Below are positions 18,866 to 28,251 of a DNA stretch of 64,000 bases, in pieces (within the stretch, counting starts at the first letter, position 1; every line of letters starts with the position of its first letter). The notes below the pieces were generated by a model that had not been told where the DNA came from, made no database searches, and saw only the letters and a program-made list of their open reading frames with translations. Made by a program: the position numbers and the translations under genes. The stretch is from Tardiphaga alba (GTDB taxonomy: Bacteria; Pseudomonadota; Alphaproteobacteria; Rhizobiales; Xanthobacteraceae): the NCBI RefSeq assembly GCF_018279705.1, contig NZ_CP036498.1:4915001-4979000 (forward strand), given 5' to 3'.

Positions 18866-20248
18866 ATGCATTCCGCCTTTGTCGTCGCCCCTACGACCGC
18901 CGTCACCCCCATCACCTTTGCAACCCGGACCACCTGGCCGGAACTCGCAGCGAAGCTCCCACCGATGGCACAGGCTTTCGCGACGGCCAACGGCCTCACC
19001 GCAAAGGCTGGCAGCTGGCTGGCCTTGCCAGATACCGATGGCGGAATTGCACAGGTCGTCTTCGGGCTGGAAGACGATACCGCCAAACATCGCGATCTGT
19101 TTCGGGCCGGCCAATTGCCGGGGCTTCTGCCGCCCGGCACCTACCGGTTTGCGAACGCGCCACATGACGCGCGGCTGGCCGTGCTCGCTTTCGCGCTGGG
19201 CAGCTATCGGTTCGGCCGCTATCGCAAGAATGAAACGCCGGATGTGCGGCTGGTGCCGCCGGACGGCATCGATATCGCCGAGATCAGCCGCATGGCCGAG
19301 GCCGCGACGCTGGCACGCGACCTGATCAATACGCCGTCGAACGATATGGGGCCGGAAGAACTGGCGCAGGCTGCGAAAGATCTCGCGGCACGTTTCGGCG
19401 CGGATTTCAGCTGCATCGTCGGCGACGACCTCGTGCAGCAGAACTTTCCGCTGATCCACGCCGTCGGCATGGCCTCGAGCCGGGCGCCGCGATTGATCGA
19501 TTTTTCCTGGGGTGATCCATCGCATGCCAAAGTGACACTGGTCGGCAAAGGCGTGTGCTTCGACACCGGCGGTCTCGACCTGAAACCATCATCGGGCATG
19601 CTGATCATGAAGAAGGACATGGGCGGCGCCGCCAACGTCCTCGCACTGGCGCTGATGATCATGGATGCCAAGCTTAAAGTGCGGCTGCGCGTGCTGATCC
19701 CCGCGGTGGAGAATGCGGTCGCCGGCAATGCCTTTCGCCCGCTCGACATCTTCAAATCGCGCAAAGGGCCGACGGTGGAGATCGGCAATACCGATGCGGA
19801 AGGTCGCCTCGTGCTTGCTGACGCGCTGGCACTTGCAGATGAGGACAAGCCTGACCTGCTGGTCGATCTCGGCACGTTGACAGGTGCAGCACGCGTCGCA
19901 TTGGGGCCGGAACTGCCGCCATTCTACACCAATGACGAAGACCTCGCGCTGGATGTCGCGCGCTGCGCCAAGGAGCAGAACGATCCGCTGTGGCGGCTTC
20001 CGCTATGGGCGCCTTACGATGCCTGGCTCGATTCGAAGGTCGCCAATATCAACAACGCACCATCGGGCGGATTCGCCGGCTCCATTACTTGTGCGCTGTT
20101 CCTGCAGCGCTTTGTCGAGGAGGCAAAGAGCTGGCTGCATGTCGACATCTATGGCTGGACGCCATCGGCCAAGCCGGCGCGCCCCGAAGGCGGCGAATGC
20201 CAGGCTGCCCGCGCCATCTATGCTTTGCTGAGCCAGCGCTATGGATAA
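18866..20248 (+). CDS. Leucyl aminopeptidase, M17 family
   Basis: Cytoplasmic di-zinc aminopeptidase, 460 residues. The M17 signature NTDAEGRL is present near residues 311-318, and the metal/active-site segment VGKGVCFDTGGLDLKPSSGM lies upstream. The N-terminal third is a variable domain. Length and motifs fit the PepA/PepB superfamily; the name PepA is avoided because several paralogues usually occur. It overlaps the following NlpC/P60 gene by 8 bases, so the two are coupled. This suggests joint turnover of peptides, perhaps from the cell wall (inference). Confidence 0.92.
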   Translation: MHSAFVVAPTTAVTPITFATRTTWPELAAKLPPMAQAFATANGLTAKAGSWLALPDTDGGIAQVVFGLEDDTAKHRDLFRAGQLPGLLPPGTYRFANAPHDARLAVLAFALGSYRFGRYRKNETPDVRLVPPDGIDIAEISRMAEAATLARDLINTPSNDMGPEELAQAAKDLAARFGADFSCIVGDDLVQQNFPLIHAVGMASSRAPRLIDFSWGDPSHAKVTLVGKGVCFDTGGLDLKPSSGMLIMKKDMGGAANVLALALMIMDAKLKVRLRVLIPAVENAVAGNAFRPLDIFKSRKGPTVEIGNTDAEGRLVLADALALADEDKPDLLVDLGTLTGAARVALGPELPPFYTNDEDLALDVARCAKEQNDPLWRLPLWAPYDAWLDSKVANINNAPSGGFAGSITCALFLQRFVEEAKSWLHVDIYGWTPSAKPARPEGGECQAARAIYALLSQRYG

Positions 20249-21083
20249 GCGCCTCACCCCTGCCCGGCCCGACGTGGCTGCAAAATATCTCGAAGGCAAG
20301 GTCGAGGCGGATCGCTTCGTCGCCGGCGAGGAATTTGAAATCAGCGATGGCGTCACGTCGGTGCGGCGCGATCCGTTCGGCGGCGCCATGCTGGATACAC
20401 AGGCGCTGCGCGGTGAACGCGTGACGATCTATGACCGCAATGAGGAAGGCTGGGCCTGGGGCCAGCTCAATGGCGACGGCTATGTCGGCTGGCTATCCGA
20501 TCTCGCGCTCTATCCGCCGGGCCCGACACCGACACATAAGGTGACGGCGCTTCGTACCTTCCTGTTTCCCGGCCCGTCCATCAAACTGCCGCCGATCGAC
20601 ACGCTGCCACTCGGTGCACGCATCGCCGCAACGAACATAACCGATGCATTCCTTGTGACGCATTCCGGTCACTATATCCCACGGCAGCATGTCGCTGAGC
20701 TCGGCGTGACCGAACCCGACTTCGTGGCCGTCGCCGAACGTTTTGTCGGCACGCCCTATCTCTGGGGCGGCAAGAGCAGCCTGGGGATTGACTGCTCCGG
20801 CCTCGTCCAGGTCGCATTGACAGCAGCCGGGATCGGTGCGCCCCGCGACAGCGACATGCAGGAAAGCGGCCTTGGCCGCACACTGTCGGAAGCGGAGCAG
20901 CGGCAGCTGAAGCGTGGCGACCTGATCTTCTGGAAGGGGCATGTGGCCATCGTGCGTGACGGCAACACCATGGTGCATGCCAACGCCCATCACATGGCGA
21001 CGGCTATCGAAAACACCCAAGATGCCATCGCACGGATCAAGGCAGCTGGGAGCGATGTCACCAGCATCAAGCGGCTGGATTAG
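20241..21083 (+). CDS. NlpC/P60 cysteine peptidase with SH3-like domains
   Basis: Predicted peptidoglycan or dipeptide hydrolase, 280 residues. Residues about 40-155 form SH3b-like domains (LRGERVTIYDRNEEGWAWGQL). The C-terminal NlpC/P60 domain has catalytic Cys185 (GIDCSGLVQ), His234 (KGHVAIV) and a polar third residue near His246. No signal peptide is visible, so it likely acts in the cytoplasm on recycled muropeptide-type substrates, like other SH3-NlpC proteins coupled to M17 peptidases. It overlaps the aminopeptidase gene by 8 bases and converges on the Nudix gene, overlapping it by 4. Confidence 0.9.
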   Translation: MDKRLTPARPDVAAKYLEGKVEADRFVAGEEFEISDGVTSVRRDPFGGAMLDTQALRGERVTIYDRNEEGWAWGQLNGDGYVGWLSDLALYPPGPTPTHKVTALRTFLFPGPSIKLPPIDTLPLGARIAATNITDAFLVTHSGHYIPRQHVAELGVTEPDFVAVAERFVGTPYLWGGKSSLGIDCSGLVQVALTAAGIGAPRDSDMQESGLGRTLSEAEQRQLKRGDLIFWKGHVAIVRDGNTMVHANAHHMATAIENTQDAIARIKAAGSDVTSIKRLD

Positions 21084-21721
21084 CCCGCGCGGTCATACCA
21101 GTCCTGCAGATGTCCCCGATGCAACGCCAGCCATTGCAGCGCGCTGACCATCAGGCCGTTGAACACCTGACCTTGATCGAGACCCGCGATGGCCTCGTCG
21201 ATGGAGACGACGAAGGGCCGCGTGTCCTCGTGCTCGTCAGCAAGACCGCCACGGAGCGGGACTTGGCTGCTATCGATGAAGCCGAGAAAGAACGTGACGT
21301 GCTCGTCGGTGATCCCCGGCGTCGTCAGAACACGATAGAGCGCGATCAATCGCTCAGGCGTCACACCGATCTCTTCCCGACATTCGCGCGCAGCGGCGCC
21401 CATCGCGCTTTCATCGCCGTCGATACGGCCAGCCACGATCTCCACCATGTCGCCCTGGCCGGTGGCCAGATGGGCCGGCAAACGGAACTGACGCAGCAAC
21501 ACGATCGTCCCGCGCGCCAGATCGACTGGCAACACGGCCGCAACAGGTTTTGCGCGCAGCACGTCGCGTCGCTGTCGCAGCGTCTCGTCGCCGCGAATGA
21601 TTGCAACGTCATAGCGCTCGTAAGGCAAATAGCCCTGGGCGATCGTCACCGGCGGCGAGACCGCGACGTCGATGGCCTGATCGGCGATCTCGGCCGGCTT
21701 CATCCCGTGCGCATCGCTCAT
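21080..21721 (-). CDS. Nudix hydrolase (ADP-ribose pyrophosphatase-like)
   Basis: Nucleoside diphosphate-linked hydrolase, 213 residues. The Nudix box is complete: G-x5-E-x7-REUxEExGU reads as GRIDGDE, then SAMGAAA, then RECREEIGV. The surrounding sequence (YLPYERYDVAIIRGDETLRQRRDVL and LLRQFRLPAHL) resembles ADP-ribose/ADP-sugar pyrophosphatases; the substrate is inferred. Its start overlaps the yejF-type gene stop (ATGA), so it is the last gene of the yej operon. Confidence 0.9.
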   Translation of the reverse strand: MSDAHGMKPAEIADQAIDVAVSPPVTIAQGYLPYERYDVAIIRGDETLRQRRDVLRAKPVAAVLPVDLARGTIVLLRQFRLPAHLATGQGDMVEIVAGRIDGDESAMGAAARECREEIGVTPERLIALYRVLTTPGITDEHVTFFLGFIDSSQVPLRGGLADEHEDTRPFVVSIDEAIAGLDQGQVFNGLMVSALQWLALHRGHLQDWYDRAG

Positions 21722-23355
21722 GGGGCCGCTACGTCGCCGGGCGTCGTCTCGATGCGGAAAGCTGCGGCGAACAATGCGCGCGTGTAATCCGACTTCGGAT
21801 TTTTGAACAGCTCGGCAGCCGGGCCTTCCTCGACCACCTTGCCGTGACGCATCACGATCAGATGGCTGGCCAGCGACGCGACGACGCGAAGGTCATGCGA
21901 GATGAACATGTAAGTCAGATCGCGCTTGCGCTGCAATTCGCGCAGGAGATCGACCATCTGAGCCTGGAACAGCATGTCCAGCGCACTGGTCGGCTCGTCC
22001 AGCACCACGAAGCTCGGCTCCAGCACCACGGCGCGGGCGATCGAGATACGCTGACGCTGACCACCGGAGAACTCGTGCGGATAGCGGAAGCGCATTTCGG
22101 GATCGAGGCCTACCTCCTGCAGCGCTTTGACCACGCGGGCTTCGCGCGCGTCCTCGGAAAGCGAGGGTTGATGCACACTCAAACCCTCGGCAATGATATC
22201 GCCGACCGACATGCGCGGCGACAGCGCGCCGAAGGGATCCTGGAAGACGATCTGCATATCGCGACGGATCGGGCGCATGTCCTTGAACTGCAGCCCCTGA
22301 ATGTCCTTGCCGAGAAACACGATCGGTCCCTGCGACGAGATCAGGCGCAGCAGCGCGAGGCCAAGCGTGGTTTTGCCGGAACCGGATTCGCCGACCACGC
22401 CAAGCGTCTCGCCTTCGCGCACCTTGACGCTGACGCCATCGACCGCTTTTACGTGGCCGACCGTCTTGCGCAGAAGGCCACGCTTGATCGGAAACCAGAC
22501 TTTGAGATCATCGGCGGACATTACCACGGGCGCATCCGGCCGCGGCGGCGCAGGATCAGGCTTCGGCTCGGCGGCGAGCAAAGCCTTGGTGTAGGCATGC
22601 TGGGGCGCCGTAAAGACCTGCTCGACCGGGCCCTGCTCGACAATCTCGCCATTCTTCATGACGCAGACCCGTTCAGCGATGCGGCGGACAATGCCGAGAT
22701 CGTGGGTGATGAACAGAAGACTCATGCCAAGCCGCTGACGAATGTCCGCAAGCAATGCGAGAATTTGCGCCTGAACGGTGACATCAAGCGCTGTCGTCGG
22801 CTCATCGGCGATGAGCAGGTCCGGCTCATTCGCCAGTGCCATGGCGATCATGACGCGCTGGCGCTGGCCGCCCGAGAGCTGATGCGGATAGCTGGCAAGC
22901 CGGGTTTCCGGATCGGGAATGCCGACCTGGGTCAGCAATTCGATCACCCGCGTCCGCGCCTTGCTGCCACGCAATCCGTTGTGGAGCTGCAGGATCTCGC
23001 CGATCTGCGCACCGATGGTATGCAGCGGATTGAGCGAGGTCATCGGCTCCTGGAAGATGATCGAGATATCGTTGCCGCGGATATCCCGAATGTCGTTTTC
23101 CGACATGCCGAGCAACTCATGCCCCTTGAAGCGAATGGCTCCCGACGGATGCGAGGCCATCGGATAGGGCAACAGCTTCAAAATCGACAGCGCGCTCACG
23201 GATTTGCCGGAGCCGGACTCTCCGACCAGCGCGACGCATTCGCCGCGCTTGATGTCGAACGAGACCTTGTTTACGGCAACCGACGCCTTGCCGCCTTGGT
23301 GAAAGGCAACCGACAGATCGCGGACGTCGAGAAGGGGCTGATTGATGGCGTCCAT
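21718..23355 (-). CDS. yejF: Oligopeptide/microcin C ABC transporter ATPase, fused double NBD (YejF type)
   Basis: Cytoplasmic ATPase of the YejABEF-type peptide importer, 545 residues with two complete nucleotide-binding domains. Domain 1 has Walker A GESGSGKS, signature LSGGQRQRV and Walker [13 protein letters not shown]. Domain 2 has [24 protein letters not shown] and [11 protein letters not shown]. The OppD/F-type C-terminal extension is visible in both halves. The ATG at 23355 overlaps the stop of the PIN toxin gene (ATGA), so its translation depends on the inserted toxin-antitoxin unit. Its stop overlaps the Nudix start. Confidence 0.93.
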   Translation of the reverse strand: MDAINQPLLDVRDLSVAFHQGGKASVAVNKVSFDIKRGECVALVGESGSGKSVSALSILKLLPYPMASHPSGAIRFKGHELLGMSENDIRDIRGNDISIIFQEPMTSLNPLHTIGAQIGEILQLHNGLRGSKARTRVIELLTQVGIPDPETRLASYPHQLSGGQRQRVMIAMALANEPDLLIADEPTTALDVTVQAQILALLADIRQRLGMSLLFITHDLGIVRRIAERVCVMKNGEIVEQGPVEQVFTAPQHAYTKALLAAEPKPDPAPPRPDAPVVMSADDLKVWFPIKRGLLRKTVGHVKAVDGVSVKVREGETLGVVGESGSGKTTLGLALLRLISSQGPIVFLGKDIQGLQFKDMRPIRRDMQIVFQDPFGALSPRMSVGDIIAEGLSVHQPSLSEDAREARVVKALQEVGLDPEMRFRYPHEFSGGQRQRISIARAVVLEPSFVVLDEPTSALDMLFQAQMVDLLRELQRKRDLTYMFISHDLRVVASLASHLIVMRHGKVVEEGPAAELFKNPKSDYTRALFAAAFRIETTPGDVAAP

Positions 23356-23807
23356 CAGGAGAACTCTTTGATCAAGGCGTGGAGGCTGTGCGGATCAGTA
23401 TCGATCAATTTGAGGCCGGTTGGGATTCTCATGCGACGATCTGCCGACAAGAGGATTGAACATCCATATTGCAGCGCTGTAACGGCGTGAATCGCATCCG
23501 CAAGCTTGGTAGCTCCCATCACTCGCCGGTATGCGGCGGTCTCTATAAGAATGTCGCGATTGACCGGGCAAAGTTCGATCGCGCCACTCTCTACGATGAG
23601 ATCCAGATAATCGCGTCGCTGTAGCCGATCAGCCTTAGCGAGAATTTCCGCCAATGTGAGTTCGCTTGTGATCGCGAGCCCCGGCTTGCGAGCGAACAGC
23701 TCAAGCAATTCTGCAAGAGCGTCCGCAAGATCGCCGTTGCCCTCGACAGCATAAATAAAGACGTTCGAATCGACGTAGATCCGGGCTGTGAAGCCAGATC
23801 CGGTCAT
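23355..23807 (-). CDS. vapC: PIN-domain ribonuclease toxin (VapC type)
   Basis: Toxin of a type II system, 150 residues, a Mg-dependent ribonuclease. The four PIN acidic residues are visible: Asp13 (YVDSNVFIYA), Glu54 (TLAEILAKA), Asp104 (KLADAIHAVTA) and Asp123 (LLSADRRM). The ATG at 23807 overlaps the antitoxin stop by 4 bases (ATGA); a longer in-frame start at 23834 would overlap the antitoxin by 31. The stop overlaps the yejF ATG by 3 bases. VapC enzymes usually cleave tRNA or rRNA; the target here is unknown. Confidence 0.9.
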   Translation of the reverse strand: MTGSGFTARIYVDSNVFIYAVEGNGDLADALAELLELFARKPGLAITSELTLAEILAKADRLQRRDYLDLIVESGAIELCPVNRDILIETAAYRRVMGATKLADAIHAVTALQYGCSILLSADRRMRIPTGLKLIDTDPHSLHALIKEFS

Positions 23808-24025
23808 TCGGATTCGTCCCTCTGACGCCGCCACTCGGCGTCGATCTCTTCTTTGCTTTTGAATGGAGGTCGACGGCGGGCGAAAATCTCGGCTATGGTC
23901 GGCCGCGCCCCGCGTAGTCCATTCCCTTCTTCGATCGTCACCGTGACGACGGACGACTCGACGCCTTCCCGGAGATCTTCAGGAAGTTTTGAGACCGGAT
24001 AGTTTTCCTTAATGATCTTGTTCAT
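23804..24025 (-). CDS. vapB: VapB-type antitoxin of the PIN toxin
   Basis: Antitoxin of 73 residues, with an N-terminal region (MNKIIKENYPVSKLPEDLRE) and a C-terminal charged tail (KSKEEIDAEWRRQRDESE) that would wrap the toxin. Such antitoxins usually bind DNA and repress their own operon. The ATG at 24025 is chosen over 24037 because GGAGGT lies 4 bases upstream of it. It begins 36 bases after the yejE stop and overlaps vapC by 4. Confidence 0.85.
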   Translation of the reverse strand: MNKIIKENYPVSKLPEDLREGVESSVVTVTIEEGNGLRGARPTIAEIFARRRPPFKSKEEIDAEWRRQRDESE

Positions 24026-24061
24026 CGAAACCTCCATCCGCAGGCAGATTTTATCACAACC

Positions 24062-25240
24062 TCACCTGAACGTCTTGCGCGGATCGAAGGCGTCGCGGAC
24101 GGCTTCGCCGATAAAAATAAGCAGCGACAGCATGATCGCCACCGCGAAGAAACCGGTGAAGCCGAGCCACGGCGCCTGCACATTGGCCTTGCCCTGCGAC
24201 AGCAACTCACCCAGCGACGGCGAGCCGGGCGGCAGACCGAAGCCGAGGAAATCCAGCGCCGTCAGCGTCATCACCGACGAAGAGACGATGAAGGGCAGGA
24301 ACGTCATGGTGGCCACCATCGCGTTCGGCAGGAGATGCCGAACCATGATGCTGCGATTGGAAACGCCAAGCGCACGCGCTGCGGTGACATACTCGAAATT
24401 TCGCCCGCGCAAAAACTCTGCACGCACGAGACCGACCAGCGAGACCCATGAGAACAGCAAGAGGATGCCGAGCAGAACAAAGAAGCCAGGCACCAGCACC
24501 GCCGACAGGATGAGCAGAAGATAGAGCGACGGGATCGAACTCCAGATCTCGATGAAACGCTGGAAGGCGAGATCGACCCAGCCGCCGAAATAGCCCTGCA
24601 CGCCGCCGGCGGCGATGCCGATGATCGACGACAGGATCGTCAGCGTGAGACCGAACAGCACCGAGATACGGAATCCATAGATCAGGCGCGCGACCACATC
24701 ACGCCCCTGATCGTCGGTGCCGAGCCAGTTATATTCGAGATCCCGACAGCCCTTCAGGCCCTTCTTCTCGACCACCGGCTTGCACTGTTCCTCGGTGAGC
24801 ATCCATGTCGGCTTCGACGGTGCAGGCGTTGGAAGATCGAGGTTGTGCGTGTCGTAGGAATAACGGATCGGCGGCCAGTAGATGCTGCCGTTCTTCTCGG
24901 CGATCAGCTTTTGCAGGAACGGATCGCGATAGTCCGCCGCCGTTTCGAAATCGCCCCCGAAGGTGGTTTCCGAATAGGTCACGACCGCGGGGAAATACAG
25001 TTTGCCGTCGAACTTGATCAGGAACGGTCGATCGTTCGCAATCAGTTCGGCAAACAGTGACACGACGAACAGGATCGAGAAGATCCAGAGCGACCAGTAG
25101 CCGCGCTTGTTCGCCTTGAAATTCTGCCAGCGGCGTTTGTTGAGCGGCGACAGGCCGAGCGGCCGGCGCGAGGGCGGCACGGCTTCGCCAAGCGGCGTTT
25201 GCGTGGTGGCTTCGACGGGCATCGGTGCTGACACAGCCAT
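24062..25240 (-). CDS. yejE: Peptide ABC transporter permease YejE type
   Basis: Inner-membrane permease of the YejABEF importer, 392 residues. It is of the OppC class with a long N-terminal extension: an N-terminal helix (SLWIFSILFVVSLFAELIAN), a periplasmic loop of about 150 residues, then five helices with the binding-protein-dependent transport motif (ARALGVSNRSIMVRHLLPN). The ATG overlaps the yejB stop (ATGA). An in-frame ATG at 25282 would lie inside yejB and is rejected. Confidence 0.93.
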   Translation of the reverse strand: MAVSAPMPVEATTQTPLGEAVPPSRRPLGLSPLNKRRWQNFKANKRGYWSLWIFSILFVVSLFAELIANDRPFLIKFDGKLYFPAVVTYSETTFGGDFETAADYRDPFLQKLIAEKNGSIYWPPIRYSYDTHNLDLPTPAPSKPTWMLTEEQCKPVVEKKGLKGCRDLEYNWLGTDDQGRDVVARLIYGFRISVLFGLTLTILSSIIGIAAGGVQGYFGGWVDLAFQRFIEIWSSIPSLYLLLILSAVLVPGFFVLLGILLLFSWVSLVGLVRAEFLRGRNFEYVTAARALGVSNRSIMVRHLLPNAMVATMTFLPFIVSSSVMTLTALDFLGFGLPPGSPSLGELLSQGKANVQAPWLGFTGFFAVAIMLSLLIFIGEAVRDAFDPRKTFR

Positions 25241-26349
25241 CAGACGTCCCTCGCCTCGAAGTCGATCCGCGGATCGACCCACATATAAGCGAGATCCGAG
25301 ATCAACCCCACGATCAGCCCCATCAGCGAAAAGATGAACAACGTGCCGAACACCACCGGATAGTCGCGGTTCAGCACACTCTCGAAGCCGAGCAGACCGA
25401 GGCCGTCGAGCGAAAAGATGGTTTCGATCAAGAGCGCGCCGGAGAAGAATGCGCCGATGAAGGCGCCGGGGAAGCCGGCGATCACGATCAGCATGGCATT
25501 GCGGAACACATGGCCGTAAAGCACCTGACGCTCATTGCAGCCTTTCGCCCGCGCAGTCATCACATATTGCTTGCGGATCTCGTCCAGGAACGAGTTCTTG
25601 GTGAGCAACGTCGTCGTCGCAAAAGCGCTCAGCGCCATGGCGAGCAATGGCAGTGTGATGTGCCAGAAGTAATCGATGATCTTCCAGTACCACGGAAACT
25701 GGCTCCAGCCGTCCGAGGTGAGCCCGCGCAGCGGGAAGATGCTCCAGAACGAGCCGCCGGCAAAAAGGATGATCAGCAGGATCGCGAACAGAAATCCGGG
25801 GATCGCGAAACCGATGATGATGATCGCCGATGTCCAGGTATCAAATTTGGATCCGTCCCGCACCGCCTTGCGGATTCCCAGCGGAATCGAAATGAGATAG
25901 CTCAGCAGCATCATCCAGATGCCCAATGACATCGAGACCGGCAGCTTTTCCTTGATCAGTTGCACCACGGATGTGTCGCGGAAATAGCTCTTGCCGAAAT
26001 CGAACCGGATGTAGTTCCAGACCATCAGCAGAAAGCGCTCGGGCGCCGGCTTGTCGAAGCCGAACTGCTTTTCCAGATTCTTGATGAAGTCTGGATCGAG
26101 CCCCTGCGCGCCGCGATATTTCGAATTGACGGCATCGGCCGCGCCGCCCGGCTGGGCGCGATTGCCGAAATCGCCGCCCGATGACGAACCGGACACCCGC
26201 GAGGCACCGGTGTCGGCGCCACTCAGTTGCGCAATGACGCGCTCGACAGGACCGCCGGGCGCAAACTGCACCACGACGAAAGACACCAGCAGGATTCCCA
26301 GCAATGTGGGAAACATCAGCAGCACGCGGCGTGCGATATATGCGGTCAT
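25240..26349 (-). CDS. yejB: Peptide ABC transporter permease YejB type
   Basis: Inner-membrane permease of the OppB class, 369 residues. It opens MTAYIARRVLLMFPTLLGIL and carries the long insert characteristic of YejB (periplasmic segment with GDFGNRAQPGGAADAVNSKY). The EAA-type loop is visible (TARAKGCNERQVLYGHVFRN). The ATG lies 1 base after the yejA-type stop. Longer in-frame starts run into yejA and are rejected. Confidence 0.93.
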   Translation of the reverse strand: MTAYIARRVLLMFPTLLGILLVSFVVVQFAPGGPVERVIAQLSGADTGASRVSGSSSGGDFGNRAQPGGAADAVNSKYRGAQGLDPDFIKNLEKQFGFDKPAPERFLLMVWNYIRFDFGKSYFRDTSVVQLIKEKLPVSMSLGIWMMLLSYLISIPLGIRKAVRDGSKFDTWTSAIIIIGFAIPGFLFAILLIILFAGGSFWSIFPLRGLTSDGWSQFPWYWKIIDYFWHITLPLLAMALSAFATTTLLTKNSFLDEIRKQYVMTARAKGCNERQVLYGHVFRNAMLIVIAGFPGAFIGAFFSGALLIETIFSLDGLGLLGFESVLNRDYPVVFGTLFIFSLMGLIVGLISDLAYMWVDPRIDFEARDV

Positions 26350-26350
26350 G

Positions 26351-28237
26351 CTATTTTGCCTGCTCGGTCGCAGCGTTGCTGGCCATGGCCCACCACAGTT
26401 CGGGGGCGCCGGCGCCAGTATATTTCGGCAGATCGGCGGGGTGGCCGAACACGTCCCAATAGGCCAATCGATGCTTGTTCGAATACCATTGCGGCACCCA
26501 GTAGCGACCGGCGCGAATGACGCGATCGAGAGCCCGCGCAGCGAAGACCAGCTTCGGCCGCGTATCTGCGGCAATCACCGTCTCGACCAGCGCATCGATC
26601 ACCGGATCGGACATTCCGGAGAGATTCTTCGAGCCTTTTGTCGCTGCCGATTGCGACGTGAAGAATGGGCGCAAGGAATCGCCAGGCACCGTCGAGAAGC
26701 CGAAGCGCTCCATCGTGATGTCGAAGTCGAAATCATTGCGGCGCGCCTGGGACTGGACGGGATCGACGAGGCGCGGCGTGGCCTCGATGCCGAGGGTGCC
26801 GAGATTCTTGATGAACGGTGCGTGATGGGCCTGCAGAGCCGGCTCGTCATAGAGAAATTCGATCCGGAACGGCTCGCCTTGCGCCGTCATCCGCTTGCCG
26901 TCCTTCATCACGCAGCCGGCATCGCTGAGAAGCTGGATAGCACGACGCAACAGCGAGCGATCCTGCCCCGATCCGTCGGAGACCGGCGGAACATAGGGAT
27001 TGCCGAACACTTCCGCCGGCACCTTGCTACGGAACGGTTCGAGCAATGCCAGCTCTTCCGGCGACGGCGGACCACTCGCCATCAGGTCCGAATTCTGGAA
27101 TGGCGATACCGTGCGCACATAGGCGCCATACATGATGGTCTTGTTGGTCCACTCGAAGTCGAACGCATTGCCGAGTGCCTCGCGCACGCGCGGGTCCTGA
27201 AACTTGGCGCGGCGCGTGTTCAGGAACCAGCCCTGCGCTCCGGACGGCGTATCGTCCGGCAAGGTCTCCTGCTTGACGCGACCGTCCTTGATGGCCGGAA
27301 AATCGTAGCGCGTATTCCAGATGCGCGACGTGAACTCTTCACGGTAGAGATAGTTGCGGCCGGTAAAACCTTCGAAGGCAACGTCACGGTCGCGATAGAA
27401 ATCGAAGCGCACCGTATCGAAATTGTTGCTGCCGCGGTTCACCGGCAGATCGGTGCCCCACCAATCCTTGACGCGATCGAACTCGATGAAGCGGCCGGGC
27501 TCGAAGCGACCGACCTTGTATGGTCCGCTGCCCAGCGGGATGTCGAGGGACGATTCATCGAAGGCACGCTTGTCGTAATAGGCCTGCGAGAAGATCGGCA
27601 TCGCCGCAACGAATAGCGGCACGTCACGCCCGCGCTTCTCAGCAAAGGTGACGACGAGCGTGGCGTCATCGACCGCTTCGGCTTTGACGACATCGCGCAT
27701 CTGGGTGACGATGATCGGATGCCCTTTGGTCTTCAGTGTCGTCAGCGACCAAGCGGCATCTTTGGCCGTAAGCTTGCTGCCGTCATGGAAGCGCGCTTCG
27801 GGCCGGATGGTGAAACGGTAGATCAGCCCATCGGCCGAAATGCGGACCGACTTTGCGGCCAGTCCATACATCGCATCGGGCTCGTCGCCGGCGCGGGCCA
27901 TCAGGGTCGTGAAGGTCATCCCCATGCCCTGTGCACCATCTCCTTTGAGGATGAAGGCGTTCAGCGAATTGAAAGTCTGGAATGACTGATTGAACGCGCG
28001 CGTTGACGGCACCGTCGAGAACGTGCCGCCCTTCGGCGCCTTGACGTTCACATAGTCGAAGTTCGGAAAATCTGCGGGGTATTTCAGATCACCGAACGCC
28101 GACATGCCATGCGCATCGACATCGGCGGGCTTCGTCTCGCTCTGCGCCAGAGCGGGACTGAACTGCGACGCGGCGATGGCGCCGAGGCCAAGACCAACGC
28201 CAAGACCGAGCACGTGCCGACGATCGAGTTGCGCCAT
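26351..28237 (-). CDS. yejA: Peptide/microcin C ABC transporter binding protein, YejA type (copy 1)
   Basis: Periplasmic family 5 solute-binding protein, 628 residues. The signal region (RRHVLGLGVGLGLGAIAASQF, cleavage near ALA-QS) is twin-arginine-like. The mature domain starts DVDAHGMSAFGDLKYPADFPNFDYVNVKAPKGGTF, which is typical of YejA/MppA-like peptide receptors. The ATG at 28237 is chosen because the signal begins there; the in-frame extension to 28363 lies in the upstream gene. It follows copy 2 by 14 bases. Homologues bind oligopeptides, including antimicrobial peptides and microcin C; the ligand here is unknown. Confidence 0.9.
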   Translation of the reverse strand: MAQLDRRHVLGLGVGLGLGAIAASQFSPALAQSETKPADVDAHGMSAFGDLKYPADFPNFDYVNVKAPKGGTFSTVPSTRAFNQSFQTFNSLNAFILKGDGAQGMGMTFTTLMARAGDEPDAMYGLAAKSVRISADGLIYRFTIRPEARFHDGSKLTAKDAAWSLTTLKTKGHPIIVTQMRDVVKAEAVDDATLVVTFAEKRGRDVPLFVAAMPIFSQAYYDKRAFDESSLDIPLGSGPYKVGRFEPGRFIEFDRVKDWWGTDLPVNRGSNNFDTVRFDFYRDRDVAFEGFTGRNYLYREEFTSRIWNTRYDFPAIKDGRVKQETLPDDTPSGAQGWFLNTRRAKFQDPRVREALGNAFDFEWTNKTIMYGAYVRTVSPFQNSDLMASGPPSPEELALLEPFRSKVPAEVFGNPYVPPVSDGSGQDRSLLRRAIQLLSDAGCVMKDGKRMTAQGEPFRIEFLYDEPALQAHHAPFIKNLGTLGIEATPRLVDPVQSQARRNDFDFDITMERFGFSTVPGDSLRPFFTSQSAATKGSKNLSGMSDPVIDALVETVIAADTRPKLVFAARALDRVIRAGRYWVPQWYSNKHRLAYWDVFGHPADLPKYTGAGAPELWWAMASNAATEQAK

Positions 28238-28251
28238 GCGCGATTGCCGGC

